Source of the DNA: Flavobacterium sp. CS20
GTDB lineage: Bacteria; Bacteroidota; Bacteroidia; Flavobacteriales; Flavobacteriaceae
Direction: 5' to 3'
Assembly: GCF_018080005.1 (NCBI RefSeq)
Contig: NZ_CP073015.1
Coordinates: 1,364,001-1,428,000, forward strand
Length of the DNA stretch: 64,000 nt
Shown here in pieces: positions 38,510 through 48,326 of the stretch (within the stretch, counting starts at the first letter, position 1; each line of letters begins with the position of its first letter). The position numbers were made by a program, and so were the translations under genes. The notes under the pieces were generated by a model that made no database searches, was not told the origin of the DNA, and saw nothing but the letters and a program-made list of their open reading frames with translations.

Positions 38510-39604
38510 ATGAAAGTAACATTAAGACAACGCAAGAAGAATGACAAAATAAGTTTGTATTTAGATTACTATCATAAAGGCAAACGTAAAACCGAATATT
38601 TACGTTTATACCTTACACCTAACCCTAAAACTAAAACCGAAAGAGAGGTTAACAAGAAAACCAAACAATTAGCGGAAACTATTTGTGCTCAACGACAAAT
38701 TGAAATTCAAAACGGTATTTATGGGTTCCAAGATATTGAGAAATTAAAAGGGAGTTTTATTACTTATGTAACAGCATTAGCAGAGAAAAAGAATACAAGC
38801 TCTGGTAATTATGGTAATTGGAACAGTATGCTAAAACATCTAAAAACGTTTTGTCCAACAGACGTAAGTTTTCAAGATATTGATAAGGATTTCGTAGTAC
38901 GCTTTAAAGAGTATTTAGATAAGGATGCAATGGCAAGAGCAGGTAAAAAATTATCTCAAAACTCTAAATATTCTTATTATGGAAAATTCAACGCCGCATT
39001 AAAACAAGCTGTTAAGGATGGTATTTTAAGAATAAACCCAGCAAATGGTGTTGAGTATTTTAAACAAGGTGAACCTCAACGAGAATTTTTAACTCTTGAT
39101 GAATTACAAAAAGTAGTCAATACAGAATGCGAGTTACCACTTTTAAAAAGTGCTTTTATATTTTCTGCGCTTACTGGGTTACGTTGGTCAGATATTGAAA
39201 AACTGATTTGGTCAGAAATTCAACATTCTAAAGAAATGGGATATTATATTCGTTTCAGACAAAAGAAAACAAAAGGGGTTGAAACTTTACCTATTTCAGA
39301 CCAAGCAAGAGAATTATTAGGAGATAAAGGTAAACCCGAAGAAAAAGTTTTTCAAGGTTTACATTATAGTGCTTGGTCAAATTTAAAGTTACAACAATGG
39401 ATGCTTAATGCAGGAATAACAAAAAATATCACGTTCCATTGTGCTCGACATACCTATGCAACTTTACAATTAACTTTAGGAACAGATATTTATACTGTTT
39501 CCAAGTTATTAGGTCATAAGGAATTGAGAACTACGCAGATTTATGCAAAAGTTATTGATGATAAAAAGAAAGAAGTCGCTAATAAAATTAAATTGGATTT
39601 ATAA
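38510..39604 (+). CDS. Tyrosine recombinase (integrase)
   Basis: Site-specific recombinase of 364 residues. An N-terminal arm/SAM-like region is followed by the catalytic domain with Arg in SALTGLRWSDIEKL, His-x-x-Arg in HCARHTYATLQL, the later His in LGHKELRTTQIYAKV and Tyr in the same segment. It belongs to the group that drives Bacteroidetes integrative elements. It sits about 560 bp from the mnmE stop and overlaps the next gene by 1 nt. Confidence 0.95.
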   Translation: MKVTLRQRKKNDKISLYLDYYHKGKRKTEYLRLYLTPNPKTKTEREVNKKTKQLAETICAQRQIEIQNGIYGFQDIEKLKGSFITYVTALAEKKNTSSGNYGNWNSMLKHLKTFCPTDVSFQDIDKDFVVRFKEYLDKDAMARAGKKLSQNSKYSYYGKFNAALKQAVKDGILRINPANGVEYFKQGEPQREFLTLDELQKVVNTECELPLLKSAFIFSALTGLRWSDIEKLIWSEIQHSKEMGYYIRFRQKKTKGVETLPISDQARELLGDKGKPEEKVFQGLHYSAWSNLKLQQWMLNAGITKNITFHCARHTYATLQLTLGTDIYTVSKLLGHKELRTTQIYAKVIDDKKKEVANKIKLDL

Positions 39605-40608
39605 TGGCTAAAGACCTATTTATCGACTTACTGTATGTGGAAAAGGTTACTGATGATAAAAGAACCGAAAACCAATTTAAAGAGCTTTTAAAAGGCTTTA
39701 AAAAGCAATACCTCAATACAACGCCTAAATATGAAATTGACTTCAAAAAGGCGTATTCTAACAGGCGTAAATACTATTTAAAGTTAATTGAAACCGAGTA
39801 CATCAAAAATTTTAATCAAATCAATGATGCACTTGAAATCAATACTACACCAGGTCATTTATCTTTCTTGTATGATAAAGAATATAACCGTATCAAAAAT
39901 TACCTAAACCAAATTAGTAACTATATTTCTGATAACGATCTTGACGAAACCTTATACTTAAAGCCAATTCAAAATGATAAATCTGATGAAGCTTATATCA
40001 TTTCATTTTTAAAGGCTAATGCAATGATGCTTTTTATGGAACTTCAAGACCGATTTTCTGAATTGGGTGATGCAGAAATTTATACAATAGAAGAATTACA
40101 CGAGGTGTTTTTTAACGAAGAACCACCACAGGAATTAATTGTAAAAGATTATACCGGAGCAGAAATAAAAACGTTTAAAAAGCCTAAAAAACAAAATTCC
40201 AAATTCAATCCTATTCAAGGTGATTTTAGAGAAGAAAACAATGATGTCTTATCCTATAACGAACTTATTAATAAGATTAAACAAAGAGAATTTGCAAAAT
40301 TAGAGGAGCTATTAAATGAAAAAGGCATTATAGATGATGAATATAACTTCATAAAGGATAGAGGTAATAAAATATTACTTGCGACTTTTATGGTTAAGTT
40401 AACAGAAACTAAATATTTTAATGAAAGAATATTTTTTGACAGTAAACCATCTAAAAAAATAGAGCCTAAACACATTTATAAATTCTTTGCTTATCGGTAT
40501 GGACCAAGTAGTAATGCAGGTAAAGAATACCGTAGATTTTTAGGTACTGAAAAAAGAGCCTATCAAAAATTAGTTGATGCCAATTTTTGGCTTGACCAAA
40601 TCAAATAA
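39604..40608 (+). CDS. Unassigned element protein coupled to the integrase
   Basis: The 334-residue soluble protein starts at an ATG overlapping the integrase stop (TAATG). It is rich in Lys, Glu, Asn and Tyr with long helical stretches (KAYSNRRKYYLKLIETEYIKNF). The compact basic C-terminus (KHIYKFFAYRYGPSSNAGKEYRRFLG) could be a winged-helix or DNA-contact region. I do not recognise the family. By position it may be an RteC-like or other accessory regulator of transfer or excision. Confidence 0.6.
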   Translation: MAKDLFIDLLYVEKVTDDKRTENQFKELLKGFKKQYLNTTPKYEIDFKKAYSNRRKYYLKLIETEYIKNFNQINDALEINTTPGHLSFLYDKEYNRIKNYLNQISNYISDNDLDETLYLKPIQNDKSDEAYIISFLKANAMMLFMELQDRFSELGDAEIYTIEELHEVFFNEEPPQELIVKDYTGAEIKTFKKPKKQNSKFNPIQGDFREENNDVLSYNELINKIKQREFAKLEELLNEKGIIDDEYNFIKDRGNKILLATFMVKLTETKYFNERIFFDSKPSKKIEPKHIYKFFAYRYGPSSNAGKEYRRFLGTEKRAYQKLVDANFWLDQIK

Positions 40609-40613
40609 AACTT

Positions 40614-40628
40614 CACTTTTTAAAAGTG
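40614..40628 (+). terminator. Palindromic terminator-like element after the integration operon
   Basis: CACTTTT and AAAAGTG form a perfect 7-bp stem around one T, followed by GTATTTTC, 6 nt after the stop codon. The stem is AT-rich and the T tract short, so confidence is limited. Confidence 0.4.
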
Positions 40629-40819
40629 GTATTTTCTCTACTTAATACCAAACAGATAATACCAAAAACGGTGTAAATCATTGTTTTACAATGGTTTAAT
40701 AATACCATTTTTTCTCTTTTCTGTTATACCAAACACCTTTTTCAATATTTGTTATGTCCTTGACAATCAAGGATGACTTTTGCGCAGAAGTCCATTTTTA
40801 AATTAAAATTTATAATAAG
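40629..40819. other. Repeat-rich intergenic region before the primase module
   Basis: Contains four ATACCA motifs (AATACCAAACAG, AATACCAAAAACGG, AATACCATTTTT, TATACCAAACACC) and a palindrome ATTGTTTTACAAT near the middle. Iteron-like spacing next to a primase/helicase-like operon makes an origin or operator possible, but nothing proves it. Confidence 0.35.
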
Positions 40820-41116
40820 ATGGACGTTAAAATAATTGAACGTTTAGAACGCATCGAAAAGTTGTTAGTAGAACAACAAACGTTGCAAAAGCAAGTATTG
40901 AATTTCAATGAAACTTGTCAGTATTTAGAACTATCACAATCGCACTTGTATAAACTTACAAGTACGGGAGCCATTCCACACTATAAACCGAATGGCAAAA
41001 AAATCTATTTCCAACGTCAGGAGTTAGACCAATGGTTACTGCGTAACCGTATGGATTCCCAGGACGAAATCGAGCAACAGGCGACTAATTACTTAATCGA
41101 AAAAGGAAGGATTTAG
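40820..41116 (+). CDS. Excisionase/MerR-type HTH protein
   Basis: The 98-residue protein has an N-terminal helix (DVKIIERLERIEKLLVEQQTL) and a HTH_17-type domain (LNFNETCQYLELSQSHLYKLTSTGAIPHYKPNGKKIYFQRQELDQWL). It is the first gene of the primase-like operon, 2 nt before the next HTH gene. It probably regulates excision or mobilisation. Confidence 0.82.
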   Translation: MDVKIIERLERIEKLLVEQQTLQKQVLNFNETCQYLELSQSHLYKLTSTGAIPHYKPNGKKIYFQRQELDQWLLRNRMDSQDEIEQQATNYLIEKGRI

Positions 41117-41118
41117 TT

Positions 41119-41415
41119 ATGACTGAAATCATCGATTTACTCTTGGCACTCTCACAAGAGATTAAGGATTTAAAAGCACGTATCGAATTAATAAGAGCTA
41201 CGAGAGCAGAACGCTTAAAAGATACGTGGATTGACAATCAGGACGTAATGCAAACGCTACATATTAGCCAACGCACATTGCAAACATTCCGTTCAAATGG
41301 CACGATTCCATATAGTAAGATACAAGGAAAGTTTTATTACAAAGTATCTGACATAGAGGAACTATTACAAAGCAATTATTATAACCCAAATTTTAAATGC
41401 GATGGAAATAAGTAA
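41119..41415 (+). CDS. Second HTH_17 protein of the element
   Basis: The 98-residue protein has a short helical lead and a HTH_17 domain (WIDNQDVMQTLHISQRTLQTFRSNGTIPYSKIQGKFYYKVSDIEELL). It resembles its upstream neighbour in build but is not close in sequence. The last 14 nt overlap the next gene. It is a likely DNA-binding accessory of the mobile element. Confidence 0.8.
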   Translation: MTEIIDLLLALSQEIKDLKARIELIRATRAERLKDTWIDNQDVMQTLHISQRTLQTFRSNGTIPYSKIQGKFYYKVSDIEELLQSNYYNPNFKCDGNK

Positions 41416-42310
41416 AGAAAGCATTTTAAAGAAAACGCATTATGGGTTAAATATCTATGCCTATGTATTAAGGCAGTATTATCCTGAAACAACAGTCCTT
41501 TCCGTAAAAGGAAGGGACTGCGGGATAACCCGAAATCCTTTTAACGGTGGTAAATCAACATTACAAATTAATGTTGTTGAAAATAAGGTAATGCATTACG
41601 ACATAGAATTAACCGATTTTAAAGGTGATGTATTCGATTTTGCATCCTATCATTTTAAAATCATTAATGAAGAAGAATTGTTACTAAAAATCAATGAGGT
41701 ACTGCATCTAAATTTTGAAGTTAAAAAAGAAGATGAATTATCCTGGTTAGATGCACCTGATGATACTTGGTATGCTTACAGCAGTTTTTACAAAGCACCA
41801 ATTAGAAATGTTTTTCCAACTGAAAAAGTAAGATTACACCAAATATTTGAGCGTATTACAAGCGATAAGTATAAAAGTATCACAGAGCAATTTAGAGCGA
41901 TTAAAAACCCTAAAGAAGCACGGAAATTTAAAGCAAATCATTTTGATTATGTAACATTTTCAGGTGTGTTTTCTAAACGAAATGATGATAGCTTAATTGA
42001 GCATTCCTCATTATTGACAATCGATTTTGACCATTTAGAAAATCTTGAAGAACTAAAACAACAATTATTAAACGATGAATATTTCGAAACCGAAATGTTG
42101 TTTACATCACCTTCAGGAGAAGGCTTAAAATGGATAATTAGAATCGATTTATCGAAAGTGTCACACAACGAATATTTTATTGCGGTGGCCAATTACATAA
42201 AGCAAACATATAACATTGAGGTAGACCAATCGGGTAAAGACATTTCCAGAGCGTGTTTTTTATCCCACGATCCATTGGCATACCTACATAAAAGACATCA
42301 AAAGCTATGA
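41402..42310 (+). CDS. BT4734/VirE-N-like primase-associated protein
   Basis: The 302-residue protein has an N-terminal zinc-free primase-lead region (YAYVLRQYYPETTVLSVKGRDCGITRNPFNGGKSTLQI) and a BT4734-like (VirE N-terminal, archaeo-eukaryotic-primase-like) domain. The latter has SGVFSKRNDDSLIEHSSLLTIDFDHLENLEEL and MLFTSPSGEGLKWIIRIDL. Such proteins precede DUF3987 genes in Bacteroidetes elements. The stop overlaps the next start as ATGA, so the pair is translationally coupled. Confidence 0.8.
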   Translation: MEISKESILKKTHYGLNIYAYVLRQYYPETTVLSVKGRDCGITRNPFNGGKSTLQINVVENKVMHYDIELTDFKGDVFDFASYHFKIINEEELLLKINEVLHLNFEVKKEDELSWLDAPDDTWYAYSSFYKAPIRNVFPTEKVRLHQIFERITSDKYKSITEQFRAIKNPKEARKFKANHFDYVTFSGVFSKRNDDSLIEHSSLLTIDFDHLENLEELKQQLLNDEYFETEMLFTSPSGEGLKWIIRIDLSKVSHNEYFIAVANYIKQTYNIEVDQSGKDISRACFLSHDPLAYLHKRHQKL

Positions 42311-44046
42311 CAAAAATATTCAACCCGAAAGATTGGTTAGCTGTTCCAGAGCAAAAAGAAGTACCTAAAAAACCAATCAACAACAAACCGACAACGGTTG
42401 TTGCAAATGATATTGAAACATATATCAACGCTTTAGAACAATCAGGTATCGATATTACTGATACTTATGAAAAGTGGCGTGATATTGGTTTTGCTATTTC
42501 AGAGGAATACGGTGAAGCTGGACGTGATTACTACCATAGAATTAGCAGAAATTATTCAGGTTACGACCATAAAGAATGCGACGAACAGTATAATAAATGC
42601 TTACAAGCAAAAGGACACGGTATAAGCATAGCAACCTTATACCACCATTTGCATCAAGTTGGTATTAAACCAAAACAGCAACAACAAGTTGTTGAAGTAT
42701 CGCAACATCCAGAGGAAGAAAAACAACCATTGCCAACAATACCAACAACAGTTTACAACAACATCCCAACATTTTTGCAACAAGTAGTAAAACCATCAAG
42801 CAGTAATGAAGAACGTGATATTTTGTTGTTGGGTGCATTAACTGCATTTAGTGCCTGTTTTCCTAAATTGTTTGGTGTGTACGACCAACGGAAAGTGTTT
42901 AGCAACTTGTATTTATTTGTTACTGCACCTGCTTCAGCAGGAAAAGGGAGATTAAACCAAATTAAAAATTTGGTAAATCCTGCTCACAAAGAAAAGCGCG
43001 AACAATCCAAAACCCTAAAACAACAGCATCAAGTTGAAATGGCTACTTATAATATGAATAAGGGCAAAAGTGAAACTATGGAAAAACCGAGTAAACCACC
43101 TGAAAGAATGCTGTTTATTCCGGCTAACAATAGTGTAACAGGTGTTTATCAATTAATATCGGATAATGAAGGTAGAGGGTTAATTTTTGAAACCGAAGGA
43201 GATACTTTAGCACAAGCTTTTAAAAGTGATTACGGTAATTATTCCGATGGTTTTCGTAAAGCATTCCACCACGAAACCATTAGTTACTATCGTAGAACGG
43301 ACAGAGAGTATGTAGATATTGAAAGACCTTGTTTGTCAACGGTGTTGTCTGGTACACCAAAGCAGATTCAGGCATTGGTTCCAAGTGCTGAAAATGGCTT
43401 GTTTAGTCGTTTTATGTTTTATTATATGAATATCAAACCTACTTGGAAGAACGTTTTTCAAACTGATACAACCAATGGTTTAGATGAATATTACGACCAA
43501 TTAGGAAAAGAATTTTTTGGGTTATACAAAACCCTAAAAAACAATCCTGATATTGAAGTAAGGCTAACAACCGAGCAACAACAAAAGTTTAATGTGTTTT
43601 TTGAGAAGCTTCAAACCAAATACCTCAATCTTCAACCCGATGACTATATAGCAACTGTTAGACGTTTGGGGTTAATAGCATTTAGAATTATAATGTTGTT
43701 TTCTGTATTTCGCATTATGGAAGATGGTGATGTAAACCAAGTAAGATATTGTGAGGATATAGATTTTGAAAATACATTGGAAATGATAAGCGTATTAGTA
43801 AAGCACAGTAGTAAGGTGTTTAACGATTTACCTATCGAACAAAAAGAAGTAAAAAGAGCCAATCGTAAAGAACGTTTTTTAGAAGCACTACCTTATCAAT
43901 TTTCAAGACAAGATTACCTAAATATAGCCGACAAAAACAAGATTCCTCATAAAACAGCAGAAGGCTATATTACTAAATTTGTTGATGCTGGTCTAATACA
44001 TAGGGAAGCACATAACAATTATACAAATCCCACAAAAGCACAATAA
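42307..44046 (+). CDS. DUF3987 primase-helicase-like protein
   Basis: The 579-residue protein has a PriCT-type domain near residues 35-120 (WRDIGFAISEEYGEAGRDYYHRISR, CDEQYNKCLQ). The DUF3987 region follows (LGALTAFSACFPKLFGVYDQRKVFSNLYLFVTAPASAGKGRL). ASAGKGRL is a P-loop variant, and GLIFETEGDTLAQAFKSDYG looks like a Walker B area. The C-terminal winged-helix-like end is LPYQFSRQDYLNIADKNKIPHKTAEGYI. With its partner it probably primes or unwinds element DNA. Confidence 0.82.
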   Translation: MTKIFNPKDWLAVPEQKEVPKKPINNKPTTVVANDIETYINALEQSGIDITDTYEKWRDIGFAISEEYGEAGRDYYHRISRNYSGYDHKECDEQYNKCLQAKGHGISIATLYHHLHQVGIKPKQQQQVVEVSQHPEEEKQPLPTIPTTVYNNIPTFLQQVVKPSSSNEERDILLLGALTAFSACFPKLFGVYDQRKVFSNLYLFVTAPASAGKGRLNQIKNLVNPAHKEKREQSKTLKQQHQVEMATYNMNKGKSETMEKPSKPPERMLFIPANNSVTGVYQLISDNEGRGLIFETEGDTLAQAFKSDYGNYSDGFRKAFHHETISYYRRTDREYVDIERPCLSTVLSGTPKQIQALVPSAENGLFSRFMFYYMNIKPTWKNVFQTDTTNGLDEYYDQLGKEFFGLYKTLKNNPDIEVRLTTEQQQKFNVFFEKLQTKYLNLQPDDYIATVRRLGLIAFRIIMLFSVFRIMEDGDVNQVRYCEDIDFENTLEMISVLVKHSSKVFNDLPIEQKEVKRANRKERFLEALPYQFSRQDYLNIADKNKIPHKTAEGYITKFVDAGLIHREAHNNYTNPTKAQ

Positions 44047-44209
44047 GGATTTTGAGGATTTTAAGGAAACGAGGGTTTATAATATTACTTAATATCCTCA
44101 AATCCTTAACTTCCTCATTTCCTGTTTAAAATTGTTAATATCTTTTTGTTAGTTCTTATTTTCTTTTTCTTACATTAGACAAATATTGACAAGTCAAAAT
44201 ATCCCCAAA

Positions 44210-44503
44210 ATGACGTTTGGAGAATACATCAGAGAAATACGAGAAGAAAAGCAATTATTATTAAGAGAAGTTGCTTCTCAAATGAATATTGATACGGCAC
44301 TTTTAAGTAAAATTGAACGTGGTACTCGTTTAGCTCGTAAAGAACAAGTTGAAGCATTAGCTAAAGCATTAAAGCAAAACAAAAGCGAATTACTTCAATA
44401 TTGGTTAGCAGATAAAATTGTCTTTATGTTAAAAGAAGAAAAAAACATTACGGAAATCCTCAAAATTGTAGAACAAAAAATTAATAGATTTAAAAATAAA
44501 TAA
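44210..44503 (+). CDS. XRE-family HTH regulator
   Basis: The 97-residue protein has an HTH_3 domain: TFGEYIREIREEKQLLLREVASQMNIDTALLSKIERGTRLARKEQVEALAKAL. A TTG at 44186 would add eight residues; I choose the ATG at 44210 because the conserved domain begins there. It lies 3 nt before the next gene and heads the defence run, where regulators of this kind often control restriction-modification or abortive genes. The gap 44047-44209 has an imperfect inverted GGATTTTGAGGATTTTAAGG repeat that may terminate the primase operon. Confidence 0.87.
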   Translation: MTFGEYIREIREEKQLLLREVASQMNIDTALLSKIERGTRLARKEQVEALAKALKQNKSELLQYWLADKIVFMLKEEKNITEILKIVEQKINRFKNK

Positions 44504-44506
44504 TTT

Positions 44507-44830
44507 ATGAAATATCTGTTTAACTCAAGTGGTAATTGGATAGCGTTTAGGATTAATGATTATTTATTTAACTCCAATGCTAATTGGATTGGATGGTTTC
44601 CTTGGGACGATGAGCACGCGGTAGATAAAAAGGGTAGGTATTTAGGTAGTATGTTTGACGATAATCGTTTCTATAAAATAATGAATTTTCCATATAGAGG
44701 ATATCCTGGTTATCCGGGTTATCCAGGTTACCCTGGTTATCCGGGGTACACTGGTTATGCGGGGTATTCGCCTATGCCTATTGGAGTTAAAGATTATTCC
44801 CCTGAAGAATTAAAAAACATAGAAAATTAA
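44507..44830 (+). CDS. Small beta-flower-like protein with GYP tandem repeat
   Basis: The 107-residue protein has an N-terminal half made of short repeats, LFNSSGNWIAFR, LFNSNANWIGWF and KKGRYLGSMF. This fits the bacterial four-fold beta-flower type of domain. Residues 64-86 are a tandem of GYP triplets encoded by a 9-nt repeat. It lies between the XRE gene and the dCTP deaminase gene with gaps of 3 and 17 nt, so it is probably part of the same operon. The function is unknown. Confidence 0.6.
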   Translation: MKYLFNSSGNWIAFRINDYLFNSNANWIGWFPWDDEHAVDKKGRYLGSMFDDNRFYKIMNFPYRGYPGYPGYPGYPGYPGYTGYAGYSPMPIGVKDYSPEELKNIEN

Positions 44831-44847
44831 AATACAGAATTATATAG

Positions 44848-45339
44848 ATGAAATTAGATAACCTATACACTTTAAGAAGAGACTTTACAATAATAGGAGT
44901 AACAGGTAGGACAGGTTCTTGTTGCACCAAGATAGCAAATCATTTAACTCAAACATTTGATAAATTTAATAAAGATGGAGAGTTAAGACCTTTATCAGAT
45001 TTTGACCCGCATTCACACTTTTATAGAAAATATAATATTTTAAACAATTTTATGTCTTCAAAAGGTAATTGGATTCCTTTCGAAAAAATAATGTACAAAA
45101 ACGTAATTGTATTTTACCTTTTTAATAAAGAAAGTGGGAATCCTAAATATCTACATCAGCTTTTAAAAAAATATTTTGTAGAAAAATTAGGAGAAGAAAA
45201 TTCAGAAATTGTTTCTAAAGTATTTAAAGACATTGTTGAGCTACATAAAGCATCCTTGAATTTAATTGATGATATTAAAAATTTAGGAGAAATAAAGAAT
45301 ATAAAATCATTGTTGTCCGATAAAAATCTAAATTACTAA
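44848..45339 (+). pseudogene. DcdV/AvcD-type anti-phage dCTP deaminase, N-terminal part
   Basis: The kinase-like P-loop domain of a two-domain anti-phage deaminase: FTIIGVTGRTGSCCTKIANHL near residue 14, then NNFMSSKGNWIPFEKIMYKNVIVFYLF. The gene is cut by an IS4-family element after codon 153; the last 10 residues (LLSDKNLNY) are IS-encoded. Removing the IS and one 9-bp target repeat joins this to 46703-48270 in frame (NIKS-KEELLKLNDIFFG), giving 675 residues. In known DcdV/AvcD proteins this domain controls a C-terminal deaminase that depletes dCTP during phage infection. Confidence 0.8.
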
Positions 45340-46693
45340 AAAAATCTTTTGTATCGCCTAATTTCACTGTGTAGCTTTAGTATTTTAAAAATAGAACCTC
45401 CTTATGGGTCAAAAAGGCTTAATTGACCTATATTTTTTGTTGTAATATCTTCCCATTTTGCTTCTGGATTTTTAAGGAATTTGAACAAATCAATATAGGT
45501 CATTAAATGATATCGTATCACGGACATCATATTAGAATATGCCCATTTTCTTTCTGCTTTTCTCTGAATGACAAGCATTATTAGTTGTATGATTAAGCTG
45601 ACCCATATCTGTATCTCGATGGCATTTTGATTATCTCCAAGAAAATACTTTAGCGGGAAGTTTTGTTTAAGGCGTTTGAACATAGTCTCGATTTGCCACC
45701 TGTTCTTGTAGATCTCGGCAATTTTATCTGCCTGAAGTTCATAATTGTTGGTAATGAACTCATAAACTTTTTGGTGTTTATCGTACCAAAAAGCTATTCT
45801 TCTAAGGTAAAATGGCTTACCGTCATTGTCTTTGAGTTCTATTTTTTCGTCCTTTAGGACAGCATCATCTACCGTGTCGGGAATATCAAACTCTTCAAGG
45901 CTTGTATAACGGGCATTGTCTTTTTGTCTGGTCACAAAGTAAATATTCTCTAAGGTCCATTTTTGGTATTGTTTATAATCCACATAACCTTTATCAAAGA
46001 CGACATAAGAACCTTTCTTGAGTTCAAGATCCTTTAAAAAGGTATGGTCATGGGTTGCGGCATTTGAGAACTTTATCAGACAGGGCACATCTTCCATAGC
46101 ATTTATCATAGTGTGCATCTTGATACCACCTTTCTTTTTGCCGTTGAGTGAGTTTCTACCTACACCTTTAAGAATGTCACTAAAGAGTGTTATAGTTGAT
46201 GAATCAACAATTTTAAGGTCTTTTACAGCTGGTTCATAAGTTCTGCTGTCCGACAAAAATCGGTGGTAACGTTTATAGAGTAAATGGTAAATATCAGCAA
46301 ATACTGATGAGCTTCTTCTCCTGTTGGCGTCAGATAATGTGCTTCGCTTTGGGAAATCTTTTAGCCCCAAATGGTTGATTTTTCCTTCACAAGCAAGCAT
46401 AATACTCGATACTTCACGAAGCGAGCTACAACCACTAATGACAGTGAAAATCATAGTAACTAAATGCTCATAAGTAGTGAACTTTTTAGTGTATCTGTCG
46501 CTGTTATGCTTTTCGGCTGTCCGATAAACATCGTTGGGTAAAATAAAATTTAAAACCTGTTTGATAATGGGTTGACCGCTGAAATTTTTACTTTTGTTCA
46601 TATCTCTTTTTTTTTGCGAAAGATGAAGATATAAAAAAGTGGGAAATCCTGTATTGGAAATCCCACTTTAAAATATTTTATCGGACACTAATG
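45308..46693. mobile_element. IS4-family insertion sequence, 1386 bp
   Basis: The terminal inverted repeats are CATTGTTGTCCGATAAAA and, at the right end reversed, CATTAGTGTCCGATAAAA (two mismatches). The flanks carry the 9-bp target duplication ATATAAAAT at 45299-45307 and 46694-46702. An internal 9-bp hairpin (AAAGTGGGA at 46636, TCCCACTTT at 46661) could block transcription entering the transposase. One ORF runs on the minus strand. It is inserted in the dCTP deaminase gene. Confidence 0.92.
45402..46601 (-). CDS. IS4-family transposase (DDE)
   Basis: The 399-residue transposase has an N-terminal DNA-binding part and a catalytic core with the first Asp in LKIVDSSTITLF, the second in YVVFDKGYVDY and the Glu in the YREK-type motif IYKNRWQIETMFKRLKQNFPLKYF. 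It appears complete, so the element may still be mobile. It is transcribed against the interrupted host gene. Confidence 0.94.
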   Translation of the reverse strand: MNKSKNFSGQPIIKQVLNFILPNDVYRTAEKHNSDRYTKKFTTYEHLVTMIFTVISGCSSLREVSSIMLACEGKINHLGLKDFPKRSTLSDANRRRSSSVFADIYHLLYKRYHRFLSDSRTYEPAVKDLKIVDSSTITLFSDILKGVGRNSLNGKKKGGIKMHTMINAMEDVPCLIKFSNAATHDHTFLKDLELKKGSYVVFDKGYVDYKQYQKWTLENIYFVTRQKDNARYTSLEEFDIPDTVDDAVLKDEKIELKDNDGKPFYLRRIAFWYDKHQKVYEFITNNYELQADKIAEIYKNRWQIETMFKRLKQNFPLKYFLGDNQNAIEIQIWVSLIIQLIMLVIQRKAERKWAYSNMMSVIRYHLMTYIDLFKFLKNPEAKWEDITTKNIGQLSLFDP

Positions 46694-46702
46694 ATATAAA
46701 AT

Positions 46703-48270
46703 CTAAAGAAGAACTATTAAAGTTGAACGATATTTTCTTTGGATCTGATTTTAAACAATTTTGCCATAACTTATTTAAGTTGTTGGAAAATTATGGCTTT
46801 TATAGACGTACACTTTTTTTACATTTTATAGCCTGTAACATTAGACAATCTGGTGACCCTCTCAAAGAAAAGGGTGAAGGTATAAAACACGTTTATACAA
46901 TTGCAGAGGTTATAAATAGATTAATTAAAGCAAAAAAATTAAAAAACACTGCTAAACCTACAAGGATAGTTATTGACTCATTGAGAAATTCATTAGAAAT
47001 AATGTTTTTTAAAGAGAGATATTCTGCATTTTATATGTTAGCTACAAAAGATGTCGTTAATAACTCTAGGGATAGAATAATTGAAAGACTTAAACAGTCT
47101 ATCAAAGATGAAAAGGAGATAAAACCAACAGCTGATAAGTTATTAAACCTAGACGCTACAGAATATAAGACTAGTGATTTTTCTAAAGGTTTGTTTTCTT
47201 CGCCTGATGTGGAAAACTGCATTCAAAAAAGTGACTACCACATATTAAACCTTAAACAAAACGATATAAAAAAATTCTTTGAGTTGTATCCTAAAGAAAA
47301 GTTTAAAGAATATAACTTTCTAACTCGAAAAGAACAACTCTTAAAGTTAATGGGGTTAATTGCTCAACCAGGGCTTTTGACCCCTAGTTCAGCTGAACGG
47401 TGTATGCAAATTGCTCATACCGCAAAATTAAACTCGGGATGTATTTCAAGAAATGTAGGTCTTGCAATTAGTGATGAAGATTTTTATATAAAATCAGTTG
47501 GATGGAATGATGTAGCTAAAGGTCATACTCCTTGTAATTTAAGGAATATAAATGATATTATAACACCAAAGTTTGAGCAAGAATTAAAAGAATCAAACCA
47601 TTACAGTCCGTTTGAAAAAGGTGATTTTTCCCAAAATTCATCTTTTAAGTATAAAGGTGAATATCCCAATGATTTTCCTACTGCTTTAAAAGATTATTTT
47701 AAAAAAAGCTATGATAAGAATAAAAGTGACTTAAATGGTAAAAATTGTGCATTCTGTTTTAAAACAGTATATAATCATTATGAAGGTGAAGCAAATCAAG
47801 TGCATACGAGGTCACTACACGCTGAAGAAAATGCAATGTTGCAAATAACAAAATTGGGAGGACAAGGGGTTAAAAATGGTATTCTATTCACAACTGCGAG
47901 TCCTTGTGAGTTATGTGCGAAAAAAGCTTATCAATTGGGAATAAAAACAATATATTATATTGACCCGTATCCGGGTATTTCAAGTGATCAAATACTGAAT
48001 GGCGGAACAGGAGTACCTACTATGATTCCATTTGCAGGAGCAATAGGCAATGCATATCACAAACTGTATGATTCGTTTATGTCTTATAAAGATGAGATTT
48101 CAATGACATTAGAATTAAAACAAAAAGATAAGGTTGGTATTCAGTTCAAAAGTTTATTAAAAAGTCTTAAAAAAGATAAGGATATAGAAAAGTTGCTTGA
48201 AAGTAAAAAACAATTTACGGATGAAGATGTTATTGAGCTTATTAAAAACGGCTTAATTAATAAATCATAA
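46703..48270 (+). pseudogene. DcdV/AvcD-type anti-phage dCTP deaminase, C-terminal part
   Basis: Separated from its start by the IS. The first part completes the kinase-like domain (YGFYRRTLFLHFIACNIRQSGDP, TRIVIDSLRNSLEIMFFKERYSAFYMLATKD). The deaminase domain follows with the zinc motifs HAEENAML and TTASPCELCAKKAYQLG, then YYIDPYPGISSD. A TTG at 46723 could give an isolated C-terminal fragment. The deaminase active-site residues are intact, so precise excision would probably restore a working phage-defence gene. Confidence 0.8.
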
Positions 48271-48326
48271 TAATAAAGAGATTTAAAAATCAATATATGC
48301 AGTTGAAAATTTAAAAAAATAAGCCT

